DNA of 64,000 nucleotides from Propionibacteriaceae bacterium ZF39 (GTDB lineage Bacteria; Actinomycetota; Actinomycetes; Propionibacteriales; Propionibacteriaceae): positions 1,426,001 to 1,490,000 of the forward strand of contig CP154795.1 in NCBI GenBank assembly GCA_039565995.1, read 5' to 3'. Each line of letters opens with the position of its first letter. Positions within the stretch are counted from its first letter, which is position 1. The translations under genes and the position numbers were made by a program. The notes below the pieces were generated by a model, which did not search any database, was not told the origin of the DNA, and worked only from the letters and a program-made list of their open reading frames with translations. Of this stretch, positions 54,042 through 63,259 are shown one piece after another.

Positions 54042-55193
54042 TCAGACCGACAGGGGTTCAACTCGTCGGCCGCGGCGGACGACCGTCCCAATTCGCCAAT
54101 CCGCGTCGAAGGTCACGAAGTCGGCCCACGAGCCCTCCTCGAGGGTGCCCACATCGATCAGGCGGAGATAGCGGGCCGGGTTGAGGGTGGCGGAACGAAG
54201 CGCGACCTCCGGGCGTACGCCGGCCAGGATCGCGGTGCGGACCGCCGCGGCCAGCGTGAGGGTGCTGCCCGCGATCGTGTCGGTGCCGGCGATCCTGGCG
54301 ACTCCGTCGGCCACCTCGACCGGTAGATCGCCCAGCCGATAGTGACCATCGGCACAGCCGGCCGCCGCCATGGCATCGGTGATGAGCACCACGCGGTCAT
54401 GGAGGCCCAGCACCCAGGCCACCAGGTCGACGTGCACATGCACGCCATCGACGATGAGTTCGCACCAGACCCGCTCGTCGGCCAGGAGCGCCAGGATCGG
54501 GCCGGGGGTGCGGTGGTGGAGCCCGGGCATGGCGTTGAAGAGATGGGTCGCGCCGGTCACACCGGCGTCGATCGCCTCCCGGGCCTGCTCGAACGTGCAA
54601 TCGGAGTGGCCGAGCGCGACGACGACATCCCGGGCCGCGAGTCGGCGTACGGTCTCGGGAGCGCCCGCGCGTTCCACCGCGAGCGTCACCATCCGGACTG
54701 TCCCGGCCCCGGCGTCGAGAAGCCGGTCGACGTCGACGTCGACCGGATCGCGGAGCTGCTCGGCCGGATGGGCGCCCTTGTAGCGCTCGGACAGCCACGG
54801 CCCCTCAAGGTGGATCCCGGCCAGCTCGTCGGACTCCACCAAGGGACGCAGGCGGTGCACCTGGGCTTCGAGCGTGTCGATCGACTGGGAGACGAGGGAC
54901 GCCACGATCGAGGTCGTGCCGGCCTGTCGGTGGAGCTCGATCGCGGGGCCGGGATCGTCGGCGAAAGCGACCCCGCCACCGCCGTGGTTGTGAACATCGA
55001 CCAGCCCCGGCGCCAACGTGACCTCGCCCAGGTCGATGACCTCGGTGGTGGTGTCCTCAGGGGCGGTGTCCTCGGTGATGGTGTCCTCTGACGGAGGCCC
55101 GACCGAGACGATGCGATCACCCTCGACGACGACCTCGCCGGGGGAATGCCAGCCGTGGCCGGTGAAGAGGTGGGCGGCTCGATAACGCGTCAT
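54042..55193 (-). CDS. nagA: N-acetylglucosamine-6-phosphate deacetylase
   Basis: Removes acetate from GlcNAc-6-phosphate to give glucosamine-6-phosphate. The 383-aa amidohydrolase has the metal-binding HNHGGGG motif, GIHLEGPWLSERYKGAH with a ligand Glu, GHSDCTFEQA, and the TDAMAAAG region with the catalytic Asp. An acidic Glu-Asp-Thr repeat of about 15 residues interrupts the N-terminal beta-domain (SEDTITEDTAPEDTTTE), an odd insertion. ATG 55193 overlaps the nagB stop (ATGA). It forms an operon fadR-type regulator, nagB, nagA. Confidence 0.93.
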   Translation of the reverse strand: MTRYRAAHLFTGHGWHSPGEVVVEGDRIVSVGPPSEDTITEDTAPEDTTTEVIDLGEVTLAPGLVDVHNHGGGGVAFADDPGPAIELHRQAGTTSIVASLVSQSIDTLEAQVHRLRPLVESDELAGIHLEGPWLSERYKGAHPAEQLRDPVDVDVDRLLDAGAGTVRMVTLAVERAGAPETVRRLAARDVVVALGHSDCTFEQAREAIDAGVTGATHLFNAMPGLHHRTPGPILALLADERVWCELIVDGVHVHVDLVAWVLGLHDRVVLITDAMAAAGCADGHYRLGDLPVEVADGVARIAGTDTIAGSTLTLAAAVRTAILAGVRPEVALRSATLNPARYLRLIDVGTLEEGSWADFVTFDADWRIGTVVRRGRRVEPLSV

Positions 55194-55990
55194 GCGAGCT
55201 CTCCGTCGAAGCGCTGCCACGCGGGCTTGTTCGCGTACGTCCACCGGTAGTAGTCCGCCAGCCGGAGCTCGGAGGCAGCCGCCTCGTCGATGATCACGGT
55301 GGCGTGCTGATGGGCCTGGAGGACCGAGCCCGGCACGAGCGCCGTGAGGGGGCCTTCGACCACCGCCGCGATGGCTGCGGCCTTGGCCTCGCCCTGGGCG
55401 ATCAGGAGGAGTGCGTGCGCGTCCATGATCGTCCCGAGGCCCTGGGTCAGGCAGTGGAGTGGGACCTCGTCGGGGGAGCCGAAGAAGCGGGCGTTGTCGG
55501 CCCGCGTACGCGGTGCCAACGACTTGATGCGCGTGCGGGAGGCGAGGGAACTGGTGGGTTCGTTGAAGCCGATGTGGCCGTTGGCGCCGATTCCGAGGAT
55601 CTGGATGTCGATGCCGCCCGCGGCGCGGATGGCTGCTTCGTAGGCACTGGCAGCGGCGTGGATGTCGGTGGCGAAGCCATCGGGGGTGTGCACCCGGGAC
55701 TGGTCAAGGCCCAGCGGCTCGGTGACGGTGCGCCGGATGACCTCGGCATACGACTCGGGGTGGCCGGGCGGCAGGCCGACATATTCGTCGAGCGCGAACG
55801 CGGAGGCACGGCTCAGATCGAGTACGCCCGCCTCGACAAGCCGGGTCAGCTCCGCGTACAGCTTCAGGGGGGAGGAGCCGGTCGCGACCCCCAGCACGGG
55901 CTCGGGCCCGGCATCACGGCACACGCGGGCGACCTTGCCGGCCGCGAGCCGGGCGGCTTCGGTCGCGTCGGCGCAGATGATGACCTCCAT
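55190..55990 (-). CDS. nagB: Glucosamine-6-phosphate deaminase
   Basis: Converts glucosamine-6-phosphate to fructose-6-phosphate and ammonia. The 266-aa protein has GVATGSSPLKLY for phosphate binding, ALDEYVGLPPGHPESY with the proton-acceptor Asp, and GIGANGHIGFNEP with the catalytic His. It starts 3 bp after the regulator's stop and overlaps nagA. It links aminosugar breakdown to glycolysis. Confidence 0.95.
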   Translation of the reverse strand: MEVIICADATEAARLAAGKVARVCRDAGPEPVLGVATGSSPLKLYAELTRLVEAGVLDLSRASAFALDEYVGLPPGHPESYAEVIRRTVTEPLGLDQSRVHTPDGFATDIHAAASAYEAAIRAAGGIDIQILGIGANGHIGFNEPTSSLASRTRIKSLAPRTRADNARFFGSPDEVPLHCLTQGLGTIMDAHALLLIAQGEAKAAAIAAVVEGPLTALVPGSVLQAHQHATVIIDEAAASELRLADYYRWTYANKPAWQRFDGELA

Positions 55991-55993
55991 CTG

Positions 55994-56719
55994 TCAGGCT
56001 CCCTTCGCCGGATCGAGCAGGGCCGTCTCGGTGGTGTCGAGCACCCGCAGCAGGGGTTCGTAATGATCGAGGACCGCGGCTCGGTAGCGGTCGAGATCTC
56101 CGGCGATCGCCGCATCGAGGAGACGGGCGTGTGCGGCTGCCGTCCGATCCAGGTCCTGTTGGGCCGCGACCCCGAGGGAGGGTGCCACCGCCCCGTGGAT
56201 GTCGAAGAAAGCCGCAACCAGCTGACCATAGAGCCCATTGCCCAGGCGCTGCGCCAGCAGAAGGTGGAAGCGGCGGTCCGGTTCGCCGAAAGGCTCGTTG
56301 CGGGCCGCGAGCGTCGTCATCTCATCGACACAGGACCGCAGGTCGGCCGACTCCTGGCCGGCCAGGCGCTCGACGATGCGCGGCGCCAGGCTCAGGTCGA
56401 GGCCGGTGCGCACCTCGATGACCTCGCGCAGGGACGTGTGGTCGGGACCGGGGGAGAGGACACCGCGGAACACCATCCCCTCGACCAGCGGCCGGAGGGA
56501 GAGTTGGCCCACGAACGTGCCCGTGCCGTGCCTGACCTCGAGGATGTCGAGGGCGACCAGGGTGCGCACGGCCTCGCGGACGTTGGAGCGGGACACGCCC
56601 AGCGTCTCCATGAGTTCAGCCTCGGTCGGCATCGGGTCGCCCGGACGTAGTCCGCGGGTCAGGATCAACTCCTTGATCGCGGTGGTTGTCGGATTGGGAA
56701 TCTCACGATTTCGTTTCAT
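55994..56719 (-). CDS. FadR-type GntR-family regulator of the aminosugar locus
   Basis: A 241-aa repressor with an N-terminal winged helix (LRPGDPMPTEAELMETLGVSRSNVREAVRTLVALDILEVRHGTGTFV) and a C-terminal FCD ligand-binding helical domain containing RRFHLLLAQ and AHARLLDAAIAGD. ATG 56719 has AGGGGG upstream; an in-frame start at 56761 would lie beyond the promoter. It heads the nagB-nagA operon and is divergent from the transporter operon, with a palindrome between. By analogy with NanR, a sialic-acid or aminosugar signal is likely. Confidence 0.88.
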   Translation of the reverse strand: MKRNREIPNPTTTAIKELILTRGLRPGDPMPTEAELMETLGVSRSNVREAVRTLVALDILEVRHGTGTFVGQLSLRPLVEGMVFRGVLSPGPDHTSLREVIEVRTGLDLSLAPRIVERLAGQESADLRSCVDEMTTLAARNEPFGEPDRRFHLLLAQRLGNGLYGQLVAAFFDIHGAVAPSLGVAAQQDLDRTAAAHARLLDAAIAGDLDRYRAAVLDHYEPLLRVLDTTETALLDPAKGA

Positions 56720-56748
56720 GCCCTTGCCCCCTCGGTGCGGCTGATGCC

Positions 56749-56779
56749 TATAATGGCACAAACGTCAGACATCTGACGT
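56749..56779 (+). promoter_or_regulatory. Transporter promoter with GntR/FadR-type operator
   Basis: A consensus TATAAT (56749-56754) is followed by ACGTCAGA-CA-TCTGACGT (56762-56779), a perfect 8-2-8 palindrome at about +2 to +18. Another half-like ACATCTGA lies at 56783-56790. The divergent regulator promoter must overlap. Confidence 0.75.
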
Positions 56780-56800
56780 CGTACATCTGAGGAGACTTCA

Positions 56801-58422
56801 ATGGAGACGGATCCCTTCCGAGCACCTCACGGCGTGGCTTCCTGGGGCTGCTGGGAGCCATGGGTGCGGCGGCGGCGCTCACGGGCACGCTGTCGGCGTG
56901 CGGCACCACCCCGGCGGAGCGCGGGACCGCGCCCGGACAGACTCCGGCAGGTGGCCCCAACCCGGACGGCGCGATCACCGCAGCCATCAGCTATGAGCTC
57001 GGCACCAACGGCTTCGACCCGATGACCACCAGCGCGGCCCTCACGCTGGCCGCCAACTGGCACACGATGGAGGGCCTGACCGAGATCCTGCCCAGCGGTG
57101 ACCGTGAGGTCTATCCGGCGCTGGGCAAGGCACTGCCGACCAAGGTGGACGACACCACCTATGAGGTGACCCTCCGTGACGGTGCGGTCTTCCACAACGG
57201 TTCGCCGGTCACGGCCGATGACGTCGTGTTCAGCTTCGAGCGCGTGCTCGACCCGGCCAACAAGTCGCTCTACAGCCAGTTCATCGGCTTCATCGAATCG
57301 GTGACCAAGAAGGACGACACCAGCGTCACCATCAAGCTGAAGTATCCGTTCTCCCTCGTCGCCGAGCGGCTCGCCGTGGTCAAGATCGTGCCCCGGGCCG
57401 TGGTCACCGCTGACGCCAAGGCGTTCGACGCCAACCCGGTCGGCACCGGGCCGTGGAAGATGACGGACAACTCGGCTGCCAGCAAGGAAATCAAGTTCGA
57501 GCGCAACGACGCCTACACGGGCCCGCGCAAGGCCAAGGCCAAGTCGATGGCCTGGAAGGTCATGCCCGACGACGCGACCCGCACCAACGCCCTCACCTCC
57601 AAGGCCGTGCAGGCCATGGACCTCGTGCCCGACCTGTCGATCGAGACCCTCAAGCGCTCGGCGACCATCGAGGCCGCGCAGGGCTTCTCGCTGCTGTTCG
57701 CGATGTTCAACTGTGGCTCCGCGCCGTTCGACAACGTCAAGAACCGCCAGGGCTTCCTGTACGCCATCGACATGGCGAAGGTCCTCCAGACTGCCTATCT
57801 CGGCAATGCCACTCCCGCCACGTCGTTCCTGCAGGAGACCCACCCCGCCTACAAGAAGGCTGCGACGGTCTACACCCACGATGTGGAGAAGGCCAAGGGG
57901 CTCTTCGCCGAGACGGGCCTCACGAGAATCCGGCTCCTGTGCACCGACCACGGCTGGGTGAAGAAGGCGACTCCGATCATCAAGGAATCGCTCGAGGCGG
58001 CCGGGCTCGCGGTCGACTTCCAGGAGAAGAAGTCGGCCGACGTCTACAACACCATCGACGGCAAGCCCGAGGCCTATGACGTCGTCGTCGCCCCCGGCGA
58101 CCCGTCGGTGTTCGGCGCCGACCCCGACCTGCTCATGCGGTGGTGGTACGGCGGCGACGTGTGGACCGACCAGCGCATGCACTGGAAGGGCCAGCCGTCC
58201 TATACCGAGGTGCAGACCAAGCTCGACCAGGCCGCCCGCCAGGACGGCGCCGAGCAGACGGCCACCTGGGGCGAGATCTTCGACCTGCTCAGCAACGAGG
58301 TCCCGCTGTATCCGCTGTTCCACCGCAAGGCGACCACCGGTTATGACGCCGGCACCCTGATCGATTTCAAGCCGATCTCGCTCACGGGCCTGTCCTTCGT
58401 CGACGTCGGCTCGACGAAGTAA
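56801..58422 (+). CDS. SBP family 5 receptor of the aminosugar/sialic-acid-type transporter (N-terminal frameshift)
   Basis: Extracellular receptor of the DppA/OppA (SatA-like) family, about 540 aa. The well-placed ATG 56801 (GAGGAGAC upstream) opens one frame, but the body of the protein is in another, which is open only from 56791. In that frame a twin-arginine lipoprotein signal is plain: TSRRGFLGLLGAMGAAAALTGTLSAC. One extra base near 56816-56819 (a CC run) would join ATG 56801 to this signal. The first in-frame ATG (56860) would remove the Arg pair. I read this as a sequence error or a very recent lesion. The mature domain is intact (VGTGPWKMTDN, FSFERVLDPANKS). Confidence 0.82.
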
Positions 58423-58432
58423 CCCCAAGGAC

Positions 58433-58471
58433 CCACCGGGCCGCGCTGTCCCTGTCCGCGCGGCCCGGTGG
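58433..58471 (+). terminator. Intercistronic stem-loop between receptor and permease genes
   Basis: A perfect 14-bp stem (58433-58446 with 58458-58471) with an 11-nt loop, 10 nt after the receptor stop. It has the same position as the stem-loop in the other peptide operon (37831-37861). Confidence 0.65.
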
Positions 58472-58571
58472 CATCAATCCCGCCGGACTCGGCGTACCCC
58501 CTGCACAACGATGTGAACGCGCCGGAACGGCGCACGCTCTAGCGCGTGGCGCGGAGCGATAAGGAGCAATC

Positions 58572-59537
58572 GTGACGACTCTGTTGCGCCTCATCGGACG
58601 ACGCCTGGTGGCGTTCCCGATCATGGTGCTCGGCGTGACTTTCCTGGTGTTCTTCGTGATGTCGTTCTCCCCGGCCGATCCGGCCCGACTGGCGCTCGGG
58701 GAGGCGGCCTCGCCGGAGGCGCTGGCGGCCTATCGCGAAGAGCACGGCCTCAACGATCCGATGATCGTGCGCTATTTCGCCTTCCTCGCCGGTCTCCTGC
58801 GATTCGACCTGGGCGTGGGTGCGGGCAATGTGCCCATCACGGAGTTCGTCGCGCGGGCCTTCCCGATCACGCTGCAACTGACGTTGCTCGGCCTCGTGCT
58901 GGCGGTCGTCATGGCGCTGGTGCTCGGTGTGATCGCCGCGCTCTATCGCGATCGTTGGCCCGATCAGCTGATCCGCATCCTCTCCATCGCCTCGTTGGCG
59001 ACACCGTCGTTCTGGTTGGCGCTGCTGCTCATCCAGTGGCTGTCGGATGTGCCCGGGGGCGCAGGTCTCTATCCCGCGCTGGTCAGCCAGTGGGTCCCGT
59101 TCTCCGAGGATCCGGGGATCTGGCTCAACAACATCTCGCTCCCGGCTTTCGCGCTGGCGGTGCCGGTGGCCGGCTCGCTGACCCGCGTCGTGCGCACGTC
59201 GATGGTCGAGGAACTCGATCGCGACTATGTGCGCACCGCGATCGGCGCCGGCATCCCGAAGGCCGAGGTCATCGCCCGCAACGTGCTGCGCAATGCCCTG
59301 ATCACGCCGATCACGGTGCTGGGCCTGCGCGTCGGCTATCTCATGGGTGGCGCGGTGATCATCGAGATCATCTTCAACATCCAGGCCATGGGCCAGCTGA
59401 TCCTCGACGGGGTGACGCGCAACGACGTCTATCTCGTCCAGGGGGTCACGCTCACTGTGGCGATCGCCTTCATCGTCATCAACATCATCGTGGATTTGCT
59501 CTATGTCCTGGTGAATCCGAGGATCAGGACGGTCTGA
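58572..59537 (+). CDS. ABC transporter permease (DppB/SatB type)
   Basis: Integral membrane permease of 321 aa with six TM segments. LLRLIGRRLVAFPIMVLGVTFLVFF starts the chain, and the EAA loop is ELDRDYVRTAIGAGIPKAEVIARNVLRNALI. The GTG start has GGAG upstream. It works with the fused permease-ATPase that starts 1 bp after its stop. Its place in the aminosugar locus suggests sialic acid or a related acid as substrate rather than peptides. Confidence 0.9.
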   Translation: MTTLLRLIGRRLVAFPIMVLGVTFLVFFVMSFSPADPARLALGEAASPEALAAYREEHGLNDPMIVRYFAFLAGLLRFDLGVGAGNVPITEFVARAFPITLQLTLLGLVLAVVMALVLGVIAALYRDRWPDQLIRILSIASLATPSFWLALLLIQWLSDVPGGAGLYPALVSQWVPFSEDPGIWLNNISLPAFALAVPVAGSLTRVVRTSMVEELDRDYVRTAIGAGIPKAEVIARNVLRNALITPITVLGLRVGYLMGGAVIIEIIFNIQAMGQLILDGVTRNDVYLVQGVTLTVAIAFIVINIIVDLLYVLVNPRIRTV

Positions 59538-59538
59538 C

Positions 59539-61509
59539 ATGCGACGCAAGCTCACTGAACGCCTCTCCGAGCCCGGCCTGCGACTCGGCGCGCTCCCGCT
59601 CGGGTCAAAGATCGCCCTCGGCATCCTCCTCGTCGTCGTGCTCACCGCGATCTTCGCGCCGGTCATCGGCCGCTATGACCCGCTCCTGACCGGCGTACCC
59701 AACACGCCGCCCGAGGCGGAGCACTGGCTCGGCACCGACGTCATCGGCCGCGATATCTGGGCCCGGGTCGTCTGGGGTGCCCGCAGTTCGCTGGTGATCG
59801 GCCTCGCCGCCACGCTCGTGGCGCTGATCGCGGCCGCGATCCTCGGCTCGATCGCGGCCACCGCCGGCAAGTGGGTGTCCGAGGTCCTCATGCGCATCCT
59901 CGACATCATCATGAGCTTCCCGGGCATCGCCCTGGCCGCTGTCTTCGTGGCCGTGTTCGGCAGCTCGGTGCCCGTCCTGGTCGGCGCGATCGCCTTCCTC
60001 TACACGCCCCAGCTGACCCGGGTCGTCCGCGCCAATGTGCTCGCCCAATTCGGCGAGGATTATGTGGCGGCGTCCAAGGTGATGGGCGCACGCACCTGGT
60101 GGATCCTCGTCAAGCACGTGGCCCGCAACTGCATCGCGCCGATCCTCGTGTTCGCCACCGTGCTCGTCGCCGATGCGATCGTGTTCGAGGCGTCCCTGTC
60201 GTTCATCAACGCCGGCGTACGCCCGCCCAACCCGTCCTGGGGCAACATCCTCGCCGACGGCAAGCAGCTGCTGCTGATCGGCGGCTGGTGGGCGACGTTC
60301 TTCCCCGGCCTGGCGATCCTCATCACGACCCTGTGCCTCAACATCCTGTCCGAGGGCATGACCGATGCGATGGTCTCGCCCAAGATGCGCCGCAAGGTCA
60401 AACTCGACGATCCGGTCGAGGCGTCCGCGACGGCCGAGGCGCCGGCGCTGGCCGCCGAGGCTGCGGAGGCGATGGCCCCGGTGGTCCCACTCGATGAGCG
60501 ACTTCGCGCCCTGGCGCGGGCCGAGAACGCCCGGAACGACAGGCTCGTCCACACGGGCACCGAGCCGCCGCTGCTCGAGGTCAAGAACCTGTCCATCCGG
60601 TTCCCCGATGCCCACGGCGATGTCGCGGTGGTCGACGAGGTCTCGTTCAGCGTGCGCCCCGGGGAGACCATGGGCGTGGTCGGGGAGTCGGGCTGCGGCA
60701 AGTCGATCACGGCCATGGCGATCATGGGCCTGCTGCCCAAGACCGCCCGCCTCACCGGCGAGATCCGGTTCGGCGACATCGACCTGCTGAAGATCACCCC
60801 GAAGCAGCACAACGCGCTGCGAGGCCACGAGATCGCCATGATCTATCAGGACGCGCTCAGCTCCCTCAACCCGTCCATGCTGATCCGGGCCCAGATGCGA
60901 CAGCTGACCCGGCGCGGTGGCCGACGGACCGCCGAGGAGCTCCTGGAGCTCGTCGGCCTCGATCCGGCGCGCACGCTCGCGTCCTATCCGCACGAGTTGT
61001 CCGGTGGCCAGCGCCAGCGCGTACTCATCGCCATGGCGCTGACCCGCAACCCGAAGCTCGTGATCGCCGACGAACCCACGACCGCGCTCGACGTCACGGT
61101 GCAGGAGCAGGTCGTGACGTTGCTCAACGACCTGCGCGAGAAGCTCGGCTTCGCCATGGTGTTCGTCAGCCACGACCTGGCGCTCGTCGCGCAGGTCGCC
61201 CACCGGATCACGGTCATGTATGCCGGTCAGGTCGTCGAAAGCGGGCCGACCAGGGAACTGCTGACAGACCCGCGGCACGAATACACCCGAGGCCTGCTCG
61301 GTGCGGTCCTGTCGATCGAGGCCGGCCACGGTCGACTCCATCAAGTCCCGGGCGTGGTCCCGAGCCCGCGCGAGTTCGTCAGCGGCGACCGATTCGCACC
61401 GCGGTCGTCGAACCCCGGCGTCGGCCTCGACACGCGACCCGAGATGGTCCTCGTGCCCGGCACCGACCATGCGTACGCCGCCCATCCGGAACTGGAGGAA
61501 CTGCGATGA
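59539..61509 (+). CDS. Fused ABC permease-ATPase (DppC-DppD type)
   Basis: A 656-aa fusion. Residues 1-285 form a DppC-type permease (HWLGTDVIGRDIWARVVWGARSSL; EAA loop EDYVAASKVMGARTWWILVKHVARN). After an Ala/Glu-rich linker (about 285-345) comes an ABC ATPase with Walker [10 protein letters not shown], signature LSGGQRQR and Walker [12 protein letters not shown]. The C-terminal oligopeptide region keeps RFAPRSSNPG but has lost the Cys residues usual in DppD proteins. Such fusions, seen in SatC-like transporters, reduce the operon to four transporter genes. It overlaps the next ATPase gene (ATGA). Confidence 0.92.
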   Translation: MRRKLTERLSEPGLRLGALPLGSKIALGILLVVVLTAIFAPVIGRYDPLLTGVPNTPPEAEHWLGTDVIGRDIWARVVWGARSSLVIGLAATLVALIAAAILGSIAATAGKWVSEVLMRILDIIMSFPGIALAAVFVAVFGSSVPVLVGAIAFLYTPQLTRVVRANVLAQFGEDYVAASKVMGARTWWILVKHVARNCIAPILVFATVLVADAIVFEASLSFINAGVRPPNPSWGNILADGKQLLLIGGWWATFFPGLAILITTLCLNILSEGMTDAMVSPKMRRKVKLDDPVEASATAEAPALAAEAAEAMAPVVPLDERLRALARAENARNDRLVHTGTEPPLLEVKNLSIRFPDAHGDVAVVDEVSFSVRPGETMGVVGESGCGKSITAMAIMGLLPKTARLTGEIRFGDIDLLKITPKQHNALRGHEIAMIYQDALSSLNPSMLIRAQMRQLTRRGGRRTAEELLELVGLDPARTLASYPHELSGGQRQRVLIAMALTRNPKLVIADEPTTALDVTVQEQVVTLLNDLREKLGFAMVFVSHDLALVAQVAHRITVMYAGQVVESGPTRELLTDPRHEYTRGLLGAVLSIEAGHGRLHQVPGVVPSPREFVSGDRFAPRSSNPGVGLDTRPEMVLVPGTDHAYAAHPELEELR

Positions 61510-62333
61510 GTCCGGCCACCACCGACACCCCGGCGCAGGACGCGCCGGTGCTCGAACTCCGCGGCGTGCATGTCATCCACAAGACCCGGACGGGTGGGCT
61601 GTTCCGGCCCGGCACGGTGCACGCCGTCAACGATGTCGACTTCACCATCTCCCGCGGCGAGACCGTCGGCATCGTGGGGGAGTCGGGCTCCGGCAAGTCG
61701 ACCCTGGCCCGCGTGCTCGTGGGTCTGCAGAAGCCGACCAGGGGCGAGGTCTTCTTCCGCGGCCGGCCCCTGCACTACGGGGCGGCCACCCGGCGCGAAC
61801 TCGGTCGGGCCGTGTCCGTTGTCTTCCAGGATCCGGCGACGGCGCTCAACCCCCGGATGGTCGTCCGCGACCAGCTGCTGGATCCGCTCCGCGTCCATGG
61901 CATCGGGACCGAATCCGAACGGGACAAACGCGTCCGCAGGCTGCTCGGGCTGGTGGGCCTGCCGCTGTCCGCGCTCGACGTGTTGCCGCGCCAGATCTCC
62001 GGTGGTCAGCGCCAGCGCGTCGCGATCGCGCGGGCTCTGGCCCTCGAACCCGATGTCGTCGTGGCCGACGAGCCGACCTCGGCTCTGGACGTCTCCGTCC
62101 GCGCCCAGGTGCTGAACCTGCTGACCGACCTCAAGGATGCTCTCGGGCTCGGCATGGTGTTCATCAGCCATGACATCTCCACGGTCCGCTATGTCTCCGA
62201 CCGGATGGCCGTCATGTTGGCGGGGAAGATCGTCGAAACCGGGCCCGCGGATCAGCTCTTCACCCATCCCCGGAACGACTACACGCGCACCCTGCTCGGC
62301 GCCGTTCCCTCTCTTCTGCAAGGAGAAAAATGA
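61506..62333 (+). CDS. ABC transporter ATPase (DppF/SatD type)
   Basis: ATPase of 275 aa. Walker [10 protein letters not shown], signature ISGGQRQR and Walker B VVADEPTSALD are intact. It stops soon after the ATPase core (HPRNDYTRTLLGAVPSLLQGEK), so it lacks the Cys-containing C-terminal extension that the first operon's DppF protein has. Its stop overlaps the lyase start (ATGA), which has AAGGAG upstream, tying transport to catabolism. Confidence 0.92.
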   Translation: MSPATTDTPAQDAPVLELRGVHVIHKTRTGGLFRPGTVHAVNDVDFTISRGETVGIVGESGSGKSTLARVLVGLQKPTRGEVFFRGRPLHYGAATRRELGRAVSVVFQDPATALNPRMVVRDQLLDPLRVHGIGTESERDKRVRRLLGLVGLPLSALDVLPRQISGGQRQRVAIARALALEPDVVVADEPTSALDVSVRAQVLNLLTDLKDALGLGMVFISHDISTVRYVSDRMAVMLAGKIVETGPADQLFTHPRNDYTRTLLGAVPSLLQGEK

Positions 62334-63259
62334 CCATCCTGAACGGGATCGTGCCCCCGGTCCTGACCCCGCTCGATCCGTCCGGTGCCGTGGATGTCGA
62401 GAGCCTCGACCGGCTCGTCGACCACCTGCTGGCAGCCGGCGTGGACGGACTGTTCGTCCTGGGTTCCTCCGGCCAGGTCGCCTATCTGACCGATACCGAA
62501 CGGGACCTGGTGGTGGAGCGAGTCGTGGCGCGGGCGGCCGGGCGGGTGCCCGTCGTTGCGGGTACGCCCGAGTTGACCGCCCGCCGGGTCGTCGAGCGGG
62601 CGCAGGCTGCGGAGCGGTGTGGCGCGGATGCCGTCGTGGTGACTGCGCCCCTCTATGCGCTCAACGATGCGGCGGAGGTGGCCGAGCACTTCCGGATGAT
62701 CGCGCGCGGGGTGTCCGTGCCGGTGATCGCCTATGACGTGCCGGTGCGGGTGCACAGCAAACTCGGTGTGGACCTGCTCCTGGGCCTGGCCCGGGAGGGT
62801 GTGATCGCCGGGGTAAAGGACTCGTCTGGCGACGATGTGGGGTTCCGGATCCTGGTCCGGGCCAACGAGGCCGCCGGCCGGCCCCTGCGCATCACGACCG
62901 GGCACGAGGTCGTCGTCGACGGGATGCTGCTGCTGGGGGCCGACGGCGCTGTGCCCGGCCTCGCCAATGTGGACCCGGCCGGCTATGTGCGCCTCTGGCA
63001 GGCGGCCCAGGCGAGTGACTGGGTGGCCGCCCGCGCCGAGCAGGATCGGCTCGCGCGGCTGTTCGACATCGTGTTCGTGCCGCGCGGCAGGTCCGGCGAC
63101 GCGGGTGGCATCGGGGCCTTCAAGTCGGCTCTGGTGAGCCTCGGGGTGCTGGGCTCGGCGACGATGCCCGCGCCGCTGGCCCCTCTCAGCGCGGCGGACG
63201 CGTCGGCCATCGAGGACATCCTCGCCGAGGTGGGACTGCTCGGCGCCGAGGCTCGATGA
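62330..63259 (+). CDS. DapA/NanA-family Schiff-base lyase, probable N-acetylneuraminate lyase
   Basis: TIM-barrel aldolase of 309 aa. The phosphate/carboxylate loop LGSSGQVAYLT, a Tyr in IAYDVPVRVHSKL and the Schiff-base Lys in AGVKDSSGD are in the right order. Sequence alone does not separate dihydrodipicolinate synthase from neuraminate lyase or sugar-acid aldolases. Context (ROK kinase downstream, NagA/NagB and a FadR-type regulator, SatABCD-like transporter) argues for cleavage of sialic acid to ManNAc and pyruvate. The Tyr-Asp-Val-Pro segment replaces the more usual Tyr-Asn-x-Pro. Confidence 0.85.
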   Translation: MTILNGIVPPVLTPLDPSGAVDVESLDRLVDHLLAAGVDGLFVLGSSGQVAYLTDTERDLVVERVVARAAGRVPVVAGTPELTARRVVERAQAAERCGADAVVVTAPLYALNDAAEVAEHFRMIARGVSVPVIAYDVPVRVHSKLGVDLLLGLAREGVIAGVKDSSGDDVGFRILVRANEAAGRPLRITTGHEVVVDGMLLLGADGAVPGLANVDPAGYVRLWQAAQASDWVAARAEQDRLARLFDIVFVPRGRSGDAGGIGAFKSALVSLGVLGSATMPAPLAPLSAADASAIEDILAEVGLLGAEAR

